This document shows, one piece after another, positions 53,101-61,370 of a stretch of 64,000 nucleotides of DNA (its first letter is position 1; each line of letters begins with the position of its first letter). The notes below the pieces were generated by a model. That model searched no databases, was not told where the DNA came from, and was given only the letters and a program-made list of their open reading frames with translations. The translations under genes were made by a program, and so were the position numbers. The DNA comes from Pohlia nutans (taxonomy: Eukaryota; Streptophyta; Bryopsida; Bryales; Mniaceae), in the NCBI GenBank assembly GCA_022496805.1, contig CM040097.1, positions 23,240,072 through 23,304,071 of the forward strand, given 5' to 3'.

Positions 53101-54259
53101 CAAGTTGAACAAGTCATTGTATGGGTTGAAGCAATCTCCACGCGCATGGTATCAAAAGATTGACACGTTTCTTGTTCATATCGGGTTCACAAGGAGCATC
53201 GCTGATCACAGCTTGTATTTCATGCAAAAGGGGCAACATGTGGTCATCGTGATCATATATGTGGATGATTTGATCATCCTTGCAAGTTGTATGAGCTCTT
53301 TGAAGGCATTGAAGGCAATGCTTGAGAACGAGTACGAGATGAGTGATCTGGGTGAGTTGCACTTTTGTTTAGGAGTTGAGTTTGTGCGAGATAGAGCAAC
53401 ACGCACCATAACAATGAATCAAAGCAAGTATGTTATGGATGTGCTCAAACGCTTTGGCATGGAGGATTGCAAACCGGTTGGCACTCCATTGGATGTGAAT
53501 TCCAAACTCGTGAAACTCACCGATGAGGAGTATGCATTAGAGGCTCAATCTATGGTGGATGTGCCATACAAGCAAGCTGTAGGGTCATTGATGTATGCTA
53601 TGATTGCAACAAGGCCGGACCTTGCGTATCCAATCAGCGTTGTGAGTCAACACATGGCAAGACCGGGTTCAAGTCATTGGGTTGCGGTCAAGAGGATCAT
53701 GCGGTACTTGAAAGGCACAAGTGATGTGAGGTTGTGTCTTGGAGGTGACAACATTGTGTTGAGTGGGTATTGTGATGCGGATTATGCGGGTGATACCAAT
53801 GATCGTAGATCCACCACGGGGTACATGTTCAAAGTTGGATCGGGGGCCGTTTCATGGAATAGCAAGCGCCAACAAACCACGGCCACGTCAACGGTTGAGG
53901 CGGAGTACATGGCGACGAGCCACGGTACGAAGGAGGCCATTTGGTTGAGGCAACTAATGGCGGATGTGAGATGCACTCAAGAGGAGGCTACAACAATCAT
54001 GTGTGACAACCAAGGGAGTATGTCATTGGCGAAGAATCCAACGCATCACTCACGTACAAAGCACATTGATGTGCAATATCACTTCATTCGAGAGAAGTTA
54101 GAGATGAAGGTGATAGAGTTGAAGTATTGTCCAACGGAGCACATGGTGGCGGACGTGCTGACAAAGGCTCTTGCGAGAGATCGACATCAAAGACTAGTGG
54201 TGGCATTTGGGCTCCAAGGCTTTGGCTATTCGCAAAGTGGGAGTGTTGAAGTAGGATGA
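50186..54259 (+). CDS. gag-pol: C17 gag-pol polyprotein, intact (1357 aa)
   Basis: Polyprotein of a functional-looking copia element acting in cytoplasmic virus-like particles and, via integrase, in the nucleus. CCHC knuckle is coded from 50855; protease D293 at 51062; integrase D497, D560 and E596 at 51674, 51863 and 51971; acidic linker with VIDIV followed by DEDEDDED at 52424-52477; RT D940 at 53003 and YVDD at 53258-53269; RNase H D1197, E1238 and D1274 at 53774, 53897 and 54005. ATG 50186 is the first in-frame ATG after an in-frame TAG. Changes: Q569E nine residues after D560, and NLSLDLW shared with C9. The C-terminus reads GLQGFGYSQ. The stop lies 16 nt inside the 3' LTR. No envelope gene follows. 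Confidence 0.96.
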   Translation: MATFEGEGAKVVDKFDGVNFHLWKFKMEMVMAEKELWEIVEGSEEPPSSDAEARVRTAYTRREKKAFAILALNLSDSQLSHIRSCKTPAEAWAKLCNIHEAKSLVNILFLRRKFFTIKMEENDDMLAHINKVKALADQLNGADVNITDGDIVMTLLESLPPSYEYLIVAMESRPISELTLDYVTSRLLHELSRRKENETRGDSAALMAKQSKSGASGSSTDKVCYYCGKKGHLAKFCYKRKREESANNTKVNDAGDEYAFMTSVSSCSDDGDEYAMMASDVSCNGSVIDWIVDSGASSHMAPIRTCFQSYHVISPKNVILGDDTVLQAVGKGSIVVDTEVKGRVKTITIHDVLHVPKLKANLLSVRHLVMKHLRVEFSDQGCFVLSPSREEVAIIHEVNGLYQIKFSKMHAAESATLVQSSSNEDKLALWHRRLGHLNVKSVKALRGMVSGMDLAQSHVAPSSFTCEGCIEGKQQRSPFPVDGATRATKVLEIVHSDVCGPMKTTSMGGCKYFVTFIDDFSRKIWLYPIKAKSECFEKFKEFKALVEKQSEHKIKVFRSDNGGEFMSNEFGELLKKEGIARQTTTPYTPQQNGVAERANRTIVEMARSMLHAQNLSLDLWAEAVVTAVYTRNRCPTSAVQNMTPEQAWSGRPPRVEHMRTFGCIAFAKVPDSQRTKLEAKATKCVFLGYCEGTKAYRLMSLETKKIIRARDVTFCENSKVEDNLDDGPSGRSGDKPAIVDQSSKSPVIDIVDEDEDDEDGGDEEHIEERPLKTKNGEKKAQATAVEDNASSSDRRYPERNRRPLGEWWKNHILPQGEEEHANVALLDAPLTIREALSCDDANKWEQAMQEEYKSLMDNGTWELTPLPKNRNAIGCKWVFRAKRDATGDVVRYKARLVAKGFSQIEGVDFHETFAPVAKFTTIRCILAIGAAMDLEMHQMDVKTAFLNGELDEDIYMVQPEGFVQRGNENLVCKLNKSLYGLKQSPRAWYQKIDTFLVHIGFTRSIADHSLYFMQKGQHVVIVIIYVDDLIILASCMSSLKALKAMLENEYEMSDLGELHFCLGVEFVRDRATRTITMNQSKYVMDVLKRFGMEDCKPVGTPLDVNSKLVKLTDEEYALEAQSMVDVPYKQAVGSLMYAMIATRPDLAYPISVVSQHMARPGSSHWVAVKRIMRYLKGTSDVRLCLGGDNIVLSGYCDADYAGDTNDRRSTTGYMFKVGSGAVSWNSKRQQTTATSTVEAEYMATSHGTKEAIWLRQLMADVRCTQEEATTIMCDNQGSMSLAKNPTHHSRTKHIDVQYHFIREKLEMKVIELKYCPTEHMVADVLTKALARDRHQRLVVAFGLQGFGYSQSGSVEVG
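54234..54243 (+). promoter_or_regulatory. C17 polypurine tract
   Basis: AAAGTGGGAG abutting the 3' LTR, inside the reading frame. Confidence 0.8.
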
Positions 54260-54561
54260 TTGCGTGGGCTGAAGTTGCTCATAGCCATGCGCATTAGCTA
54301 GAGTAGATAATGCGAATGAGCTAGACTAGCAACTAGAGAAGTGGTACTAGTTAGAGATAATGAGAATTGGGTCTCCCAAGTGATATGGGCTGATCCTAGT
54401 GTACTAGGAGTGGAGTATGGGCTGATGTCCCATATGGTTTGCCAAGGGGACTCCCTTGGGTGTGCTACTTAAGAGGGGCAGCCCATGAGTAAAGATCATC
54501 TCTTTCCTATGCATTCCAAGTGTTTGTGTGAGGCTTTGGCATTCTAATCTAACCTTCAATA
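54244..54561 (+). repeat. C17 3' LTR (318 bp, type III)
   Basis: Identical by eye to 48886-49203; GATCT follows at 54562. Confidence 0.96.
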
Positions 54562-54566
54562 GATCT

Positions 54567-54815
54567 TTACTCATGGGCTGCCCCTCTTAAGTAGCACACC
54601 CAAGGGAGTCCCCTTGGCAAACCATATGGGACATCAGCCCATACTCCACTCCTAGTACACTAGGATCAGCCCATATCACTTGGGAGACCCAATTCTCATT
54701 ATCTCTAACTAGTACCACTTCTCTAGTTGCATGTCTAGCTCATTCGCATCATCTACTCTACCTAATGCGCATGGCTATGAGCAACTTCAGCCCACGCAAT
54801 CATCCGACTTCAACA
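54567..54815 (-). repeat. C16 3' LTR, inner 249 bp (type I)
   Basis: Resumes after the GATCT duplication and begins TGTTGAAGTCGG at 54815 (minus strand). Confidence 0.93.
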
Positions 54816-57800
54816 CTCCCACTTTGCAAATAGCCAAAGCCTTCGAGCCCAAATGCTATCACTAGTCTTTGATGTCGATCTCTCGCAAGAGCCTTTGTCA
54901 GCACGTCCGCCACCATGTGCTCCGTTGGACAATACTTCAACTCTATCACCTTCATCTCTAACTTCTCTCGAATGAAGTGATATTGCACATCAATGTGCTT
55001 TGTACGTGAGTGATGCGTTGGATTCTTCGCCAATGACATACTCCCTTGGTTGTCACACATGATTGTTGTAGCCTCCTCTTGAGTGCATCTCACATCCGCC
55101 ATTAGTTGCCTCAACCAAATGGCCTCCTTCGTACCGTGGCTCGTCGCCATGTACTCCGCCTCAACCGTTGACGTGGCCGTGGTTTGTTGGCGCTTGCTAT
55201 TCCATGAAACGGCCCCCGATCCAACTTTGAACATGTACCCCGTGGTGGATCTACGATCATTGGTATCACCCGCATAATCCGCATCACAATACCCACTCAA
55301 CACAATGTTGTCACCTCCAAGACACAACCTCACATCACTTGTGCCTTTCAAGTACCGCATGATCCTCTTGACCGCAACCCAATGACTTGAACCCGGTCTT
55401 GCCATGTGTTGACTCACAACGCTGATTGGATACGCAAGGTCCGGCCTTGTTGCAATCATAGCATACATCAATGACCCTACAGCTTGCTTGTATGGCACAT
55501 CCACCATAGATTGAGCCTCTAATGCATACTCCTCATCGGTGAGTTTCACGAGTTTGGAATTCACATCCAATGGAGTGCCAACCGGTTTGCAATCCTCCAT
55601 GCCAAAGCGTTTGAGAACATCCATAACATACTTGCTTTGATTCATTGTTATGGTGCGTGTTGCTCTATCTCGCACAAACTCAACTCCTAAACAAAAGTGC
55701 AACTCACCCAGATCACTCATCTCGTACTCGTTCTCAAGCATTGCCTTCAATGCCTTCAAAGAGCTCATGCAACTTGCAAGGATGATCAAATCATCCACAT
55801 ATATGATCACGATGACCACATGTTGCCCCTTTTGCATGAAATACAAGCTGTGATCAGCGATGCTCCTTGTGAACCCGATATGAACAAGAAACGTGTCAAT
55901 CTTTTGATACCATGCGCGTGGAGATTGCTTCAACCCATACAATGACTTGTTCAACTTGCAAACAAGGTTCTCATTACCTCGTTGCACAAATCCTTCGGGT
56001 TGTACCATGTAGATGTCCTCGTCCAACTCGCCGTTCAAGAACGCCGTCTTCACATCCATTTGATGCATTTCCAAATCCATGGCAGCCCCGATGGCCAAAA
56101 TGCATCGAATAGTGGTGAATTTCGCCACCGGTGCAAAGGTCTCATGAAAATCAACACCTTCGATTTGTGAAAAGCCCTTTGCCACCAATCTTGCCTTATA
56201 ACGAACCACATCACCCGTTGCATCTCTCTTTGCACGAAATACCCACTTACAACCGATAGCGTTGCGATTCTTGGGGAGGGGAGTCAATTCCCAAGTGCCA
56301 TTGTCCATCAATGATTTGTACTCCTCTTGCATGGCTTGCTCCCACTTGTTTGCATCATCACAACTCAACGCTTCACGAATCGTCAATGGAGCATCTAAAA
56401 GTGCAACGTTTGCATGCTCCTCCTCACCTTGAGGGAGAATATGATTCTTCCACCACTCGCCAAGTGGTCTACGATTTCTCTCTGGATAACGACGATCGCT
56501 CGAGGATGCATTGTCTTCAACCGCCGTTGCTTGTGCCTTTTTCTCGCCATTCTTCGTCTTCAAAGGTCGCTCCTCAATATGTTCCTCATCACCACCATCT
56601 TCGTCATCTTCGTCTTCATCAACAATATCAATAACGGGAGATTTGGAAGATTGGTCCACAATGGCCGGTTTATCGCCACTTCTCCCACTTGGACCATCGT
56701 CCAAATTGTCTTCAACCTTGGAATTCTCGCAAAATGTCACATCACGAGCTCGAATGATCTTCTTGGTCTCGAGCGACATGAGCCTGTACGCCTTGGTACC
56801 TTCACAATATCCAAGAAACACACATTTTGTTGCCTTGGCCTCAAGTTTGGTTCTTTGAGAATCGGGTACCTTTGCAAATGCGATGCATCCAAATGTGCGC
56901 ATGTGCTCCACGCGGGGTGGCCTCCCACTCCACGCTTGCTCTGGTGTCATGTTTTGAACCGCACTCGTCGGGCATCGGTTGCGTGTGTACACCGCAGTCA
57001 CCACCGCTTCCGCCCAAAGGTCCAAACCCAAATTTTGTGCATGCAACATACTCCTTGCCATTTCCACAATTGTTCGATTTGCACGCTCTGCAACTCCGTT
57101 TTGTTGTGGTGTATATGGCGTTGTGGTTTGTCTAGCAATGCCTTCTTTCTTCAATAACTCTCCAAATTGGTTGGACATGAACTCGCCGCCATTATCCGAT
57201 CGAAACACCTTGATCTTGTGCTCGGATTGCTTCTCAACCAACGCCTTGAACTCTTTGAACTTCTCAAAACACTCGCTCTTTGCTTTGATCGGATACAACC
57301 ATATCTTCCTCGAAAAATCATCAATGAACGTCACAAAATACTTGCAACCCCCCATAGACGTGGTCTTCATTGGACCACACACGTCGGAATGCACAATCTC
57401 AAGAACCTTGGTTGCACGAGTTGCCCCATCAACTGGAAACGGTGAGCGTTGTTGCTTGCCTTCAATACAACCCTCACATGTGAATGAACTAGGTGCGACG
57501 TGTGATTGTGCAAGATCCATGCCACTTACCATTCCACGGAGTGCTTTCACACTCTTGACATTCAAATGCCCGAGACGACGATGCCACAACGCCAACTTGT
57601 CTTCGTTTGAACTCGATTGCACCAACGTTGCGGATTCCGCCGCGTGCATCTTGGAAAACTTGATTTGGTACAAGCCGTTGACTTCGTGTATAATGGCCAC
57701 CTCCTCACGACTTGGAGACAACACAAAACACCCTTGGTCGCTAAATTCCACTCGCAAATGCTTCATCACCAAATGTCGCACCGATAAAAGATTTGCCTTC

Positions 57801-58873
57801 AACTTGGGAACGTGGAGGACATCATGGATGGTAATTGTCTTCACACGACCCTTCACCTCGGTGTCTACGACGATGGATCCTTTACCCACGGCTTGAAGAA
57901 CCGTATCATCACCCAAAATGACATTCTTTGGAGATATGACGTGATATGATTGGAAACAAGTCCTAATGGGCGCCATGTGACTCGAGGCTCCCGAATCAAC
58001 AATCCAATCGATCACACTACCATTGCATGACACGTCACTTGCCATCATTGCATACTCGTCCCCGTCATCACTACAAGAAGAGACGCTAGTCATAAATGCG
58101 TACTCATCACCTGCATCGTTGACCTTTGTATTGTTGGCACTTTCCTCTCTCTTGCGTTTGTAGCAAAATTTTGCCAAGTGGCCCTTCTTACCGCAATAGT
58201 AGCATACCTTGTCTGTAGAGCTCCCACTGGCACCGCTCTTGGATTGCTTCGCCATAAGCGCCGCGCTATCGCCACGAGTCTCGTTCTCTTTGCGCCGCGA
58301 GAGTTCATGCAACAACCGTGATGTCACATAGTCAAGAGTGAGCTCGCTAATGGGCCTACTCTCCATAGCAACGATAAGATACTCGTACGACGGCGGCAAA
58401 CTCTCGAGGAGCGTCATAACGATATCACCGTCGGTAATGTTGACGTCTGCGCCGTTGAGCTGATCCGCAAGAGCCTTGACTTTGTTGATGTGCGCCAACA
58501 TGTCGTCGTTTTCTTCCATCTTGATGGTGAAAAACTTGCGCCTCAAAAACAAGATATTGACCAAGCTCTTTGCCTCATGAATATTGCAAAGCTTGGCCCA
58601 TGCCTCGGCGGGAGTCTTGCACGACCGAATATGAGAAAGCTGGGAATCAGAAAGATTAAGAGCCAAAATCGCAAAGGCCTTTTTCTCTCGCCGAGTGTAC
58701 GCAGTTCGTACCCTAGCCTCGGCGTCGGACGAAGGCGGTTCCTCACTACCCTCAACTATCTCCCACAATTCTTTTTCGGCCATGACCATTTCCATCTTGA
58801 ATTTCCACAAGTGGAAGTTGACGCCATCGAACTTGTCTACAACCTTAGCACCTTCACCCTCAAATGTAGCCAT
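54800..58873 (-). CDS. gag-pol: C16 gag-pol polyprotein, intact; matches the apparent consensus
   Basis: ATG 58871-58873, TGA in the 3' LTR, all motifs as in C17. It carries none of the copy-specific replacements noted in its relatives, so it is the closest to a family consensus in this window. At DNA level it shares ATGGCCGGTTT and CAATGATTTGTAC with C2, and CATAGTCAAGAG with C7 and C9. Its frame is undamaged, but the 3' LTR with the polyadenylation region is now broken by C17, so normal transcripts are unlikely. Confidence 0.95.
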   Translation of the reverse strand: MATFEGEGAKVVDKFDGVNFHLWKFKMEMVMAEKELWEIVEGSEEPPSSDAEARVRTAYTRREKKAFAILALNLSDSQLSHIRSCKTPAEAWAKLCNIHEAKSLVNILFLRRKFFTIKMEENDDMLAHINKVKALADQLNGADVNITDGDIVMTLLESLPPSYEYLIVAMESRPISELTLDYVTSRLLHELSRRKENETRGDSAALMAKQSKSGASGSSTDKVCYYCGKKGHLAKFCYKRKREESANNTKVNDAGDEYAFMTSVSSCSDDGDEYAMMASDVSCNGSVIDWIVDSGASSHMAPIRTCFQSYHVISPKNVILGDDTVLQAVGKGSIVVDTEVKGRVKTITIHDVLHVPKLKANLLSVRHLVMKHLRVEFSDQGCFVLSPSREEVAIIHEVNGLYQIKFSKMHAAESATLVQSSSNEDKLALWHRRLGHLNVKSVKALRGMVSGMDLAQSHVAPSSFTCEGCIEGKQQRSPFPVDGATRATKVLEIVHSDVCGPMKTTSMGGCKYFVTFIDDFSRKIWLYPIKAKSECFEKFKEFKALVEKQSEHKIKVFRSDNGGEFMSNQFGELLKKEGIARQTTTPYTPQQNGVAERANRTIVEMARSMLHAQNLGLDLWAEAVVTAVYTRNRCPTSAVQNMTPEQAWSGRPPRVEHMRTFGCIAFAKVPDSQRTKLEAKATKCVFLGYCEGTKAYRLMSLETKKIIRARDVTFCENSKVEDNLDDGPSGRSGDKPAIVDQSSKSPVIDIVDEDEDDEDGGDEEHIEERPLKTKNGEKKAQATAVEDNASSSDRRYPERNRRPLGEWWKNHILPQGEEEHANVALLDAPLTIREALSCDDANKWEQAMQEEYKSLMDNGTWELTPLPKNRNAIGCKWVFRAKRDATGDVVRYKARLVAKGFSQIEGVDFHETFAPVAKFTTIRCILAIGAAMDLEMHQMDVKTAFLNGELDEDIYMVQPEGFVQRGNENLVCKLNKSLYGLKQSPRAWYQKIDTFLVHIGFTRSIADHSLYFMQKGQHVVIVIIYVDDLIILASCMSSLKALKAMLENEYEMSDLGELHFCLGVEFVRDRATRTITMNQSKYVMDVLKRFGMEDCKPVGTPLDVNSKLVKLTDEEYALEAQSMVDVPYKQAVGSLMYAMIATRPDLAYPISVVSQHMARPGSSHWVAVKRIMRYLKGTSDVRLCLGGDNIVLSGYCDADYAGDTNDRRSTTGYMFKVGSGAVSWNSKRQQTTATSTVEAEYMATSHGTKEAIWLRQLMADVRCTQEEATTIMCDNQGSMSLAKNPTHHSRTKHIDVQYHFIREKLEMKVIELKYCPTEHMVADVLTKALARDRHQRLVIAFGLEGFGYLQSGSVEVG

Positions 58874-59835
58874 ATCCTTGATTGAAGGACGTACGCTCAC
58901 AAAATTCAGCCCCTAGAAAGCTAAGAAAAATTGTTTTTATGATTTTTGACAATTTTGTGATTTGTGAGGCAAATTGCACACGTACGTGCTTCTAATGCCT
59001 CCAAACTAATTCCAAACACTAAATCAGCACCTTTGTGCTACACATCAACCTCACAACACTCAATCGTGATGGTTCTTAATGAATTTGCACAAGATCATAC
59101 CACAACACCCTAACTAGGAGAATTGCGCACTCGTTGGCTCAAATCCACTCAAATCAGCACCCTTGTGCTTCACAACACGTAATGCACCCTATGGACACCC
59201 TTGTGCCTTCCAAGGACTCTAAATCAACGCAAATTCAGCCCCTTCAAGTCCTAATTGCATTGAAATTCATCAAATCAGCCCCGTTGTGCATTCACTAACC
59301 CAAACTCTAATTTTGAGCACTCCAAGGGCATAACTCACATTCCAAACCCTTGTGCAAGAATTGCAATACCAAAATCAGATTGTAGACTCACCCCAAGAGC
59401 CTCAAAGCATAAAAGTGCCTTGCAACAACACAAGTGCACAAATTGAGCACAAATTGAGCCAATAAGCTCCAATAAGCTCCAATAAGCTCCAATCAGCTCC
59501 AATATACTCCAACAAGCACCAATAAGCTCCAAAGCTCCAATTCAGCCCTTGTAGACGTGTATAAACTCCAAAGGTGCTCCAAAGTGCTCCAAAAGCTCCA
59601 AATCAACAAATGATAGCTCCAAAGTGCGAATTCAGCCCTCCAACACGTAGATCAAAGGTAGGAAGATTGTAATACCTCCCAATGTCGAAATCAGCCCACC
59701 AAAGCTCGAATTCAGCCCTCCAAAGTTCCAAATCAGCGCTCCAATACTCCAAAATCAGCGCTCCAACGCACGACCTCCACACAATGAGCAATCTAATCTT
59801 TGACTCACGCAAAACACATGAGTGGGCCCATAACC
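58874..59835 (-). other. C16 leader
   Basis: Primer-binding site 59822-59835; three minisatellite units at 59464-59493; usual motif series. No gene seen. Confidence 0.85.
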
Positions 59836-60153
59836 TATTGAAGGTTAGATTAGAATGCCAAAGCCTCACACAAACACTTGGAATGCATAGGAAAGAGATG
59901 ATCTTTACTCATGGGCTGCCCCTCTTAAGTAGCACACCCAAGGGAGTCCCCTTGGCAAACCATATGGGACATCAGCCCATACTCCACTCCTAGTACACTA
60001 GGATCAGCCCATATCACTTGGGAGACCCAATTCTCATTATCTCTAACTAGTACCACTTCTCTAGTTGCATGTCTAGCTCATTCGCATCATCTACTCTACC
60101 TAATGCGCATGGCTATGAGCAACTTCAGCCCACGCAATCATCCGACTTCAACA
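59836..60153 (-). repeat. C16 5' LTR (318 bp, type I)
   Basis: Start TGTTGAAGTCGG at 60153. It lies back to back with the C15 LTR remnant (60159 on), so two 5' ends face away from each other. Confidence 0.95.
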
Positions 60154-60158
60154 AAGTG

Positions 60159-60376
60159 GTACTAGATAGAAGTAATGAGAATTGGGTCTCCCAAGTGATA
60201 TGGGCTGATCCTAGTGTACTAGGAGTGGAGTATGGGCTGATGTCCCATATGGTTTGCCAAGGGGACTCCCTTGGGTGTGCTACTTAAGAGGGGCAGCCCA
60301 TGAGTAAAGATCATCTCTTTCCTATGCATTCCAAGTGTTTGTGTGAGGCTTTGGCATTCTAATCTAACCTTCAATA
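60159..60376 (+). repeat. C15 5' LTR, last 218 bp (type II)
   Basis: Continues 48717-48816 and ends CTTCAATA at 60376. Carries ACTAGATAGAAG as in the C1 LTR. Confidence 0.93.
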
Positions 60377-61370
60377 GGTTATGGGCCCACTCATGTGTTT
60401 TGCGTGAGTCAAAGATTAGATTGCTCATTGTGTGGAGGTCGTGCGTTGGAGCGCTGATTTTGGAGTATTGGAGCGCTGATTTGGAACTTTGGAGGGCTGA
60501 ATTCGACCTTTGGTGGGCTGATTTCGACATTAGGAGGTATTACAATCTTCCTACCTTTGATCTACGTGTTGGAGGGCTGAATTCGCACTTTGGAGCTATC
60601 ATTTGTTGATTTGGAGCTTTTGGAGCACTTTGGAGCACTTTTGGAGTTTATACACGTCTACAAGGGCTGAATTGAAGCTTTGGAGCTTATTGGTGCTTGT
60701 TGGAGTATATTGGAGCTGATTGGAGCTTATTGGAGCTTATTGGAGCTTATTGGAGCTTATTGGAGCTTATTGGAGCTTATTGGCTCAATTTGTGCTCAAT
60801 TTGTGCACTTGTGTTGTTGCAAGGCACTTTTATGCTTTGAGGCTCTTGGGGTGAGTCTACAATCTGATTTTGGTATTGCAATTCTTGCACAAGGGTTTGG
60901 AATGTGAGTTATGCCCTTGGAGTGCTCAAAATTAGAGTTTGGGTTAGTGAATGCACAACGGGGCTGATTTGATGAATTTCAATGCAATTAGGACTTGAAG
61001 GGGCTGAATTGGCATTGATTTAGAGTCCTTGGAAGGCACAAGGGTGTCCATAGGGTGCATTACGTGTTGTGAAGCACAAGGGTGCTGATTTGAGTGGATT
61101 TGAGCCAACGAGTGCGCAATTCTCCTAGTTAGGGTGTTGTGGTATGATCTTGTGCAAATTCACTAAGAACCATCACGATTGAGTGCTGTGAGGTTGATGT
61201 GTAGCACAAAGGTGCTGATTTAGTGTTTGAAATTAGTTTGGAGGCATTAGAAGCACGTACGTGTGCAATTTGCCTCACAAATCACAAAATTGTCAAAAAA
61301 ATCATAAAAACAATTTTTCTTAGCTTTTTAGGGGCTGAATTTTGTGAGCGTACGTCCTTCAATCAAGGAT
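60377..61370 (+). other. C15 leader (expanded minisatellite)
   Basis: Primer-binding site 60377-60390; six perfect 10-bp units at 60721-60780; the long A-run near 61295 and CTTTTTAGGGG before the gag start match C1. Because the 5' LTR is split, transcription from its own promoter is doubtful. Confidence 0.85.

Larger units (their letters stand above)
48886..54561 (+). mobile_element. C17: complete copia retrotransposon, reference plus-strand copy
   Basis: 5676 bp: 5' LTR 48886-49203, primer-binding site 49204-49217, leader 49204-50185, gag-pol 50186-54259, polypurine tract 54234-54243, 3' LTR 54244-54561, GATCT duplications. LTRs are identical by eye, sharing a private AGATAATGCG. It is the innermost and hence youngest insertion of the right-hand stack. 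Confidence 0.97.
48817..60153 (-). mobile_element. C16: complete copia element carrying C17 in its 3' LTR
   Basis: The 3' LTR is in two pieces, 48817-48885 (69 bp) and 54567-54815 (249 bp), with C17 between; gag-pol 54800-58873; leader 58874-59835; 5' LTR 59836-60153. AAGTG duplications bound it. Apart from the insertion, its LTRs agree by eye (type I, CTCTACCTAATG). Removal of C17 leaves an element as complete as C2. Confidence 0.95.

Noticed and set aside
54260..54561. Envelope or other third gene after pol
   Set aside because: pol ends inside the LTR, leaving no room.
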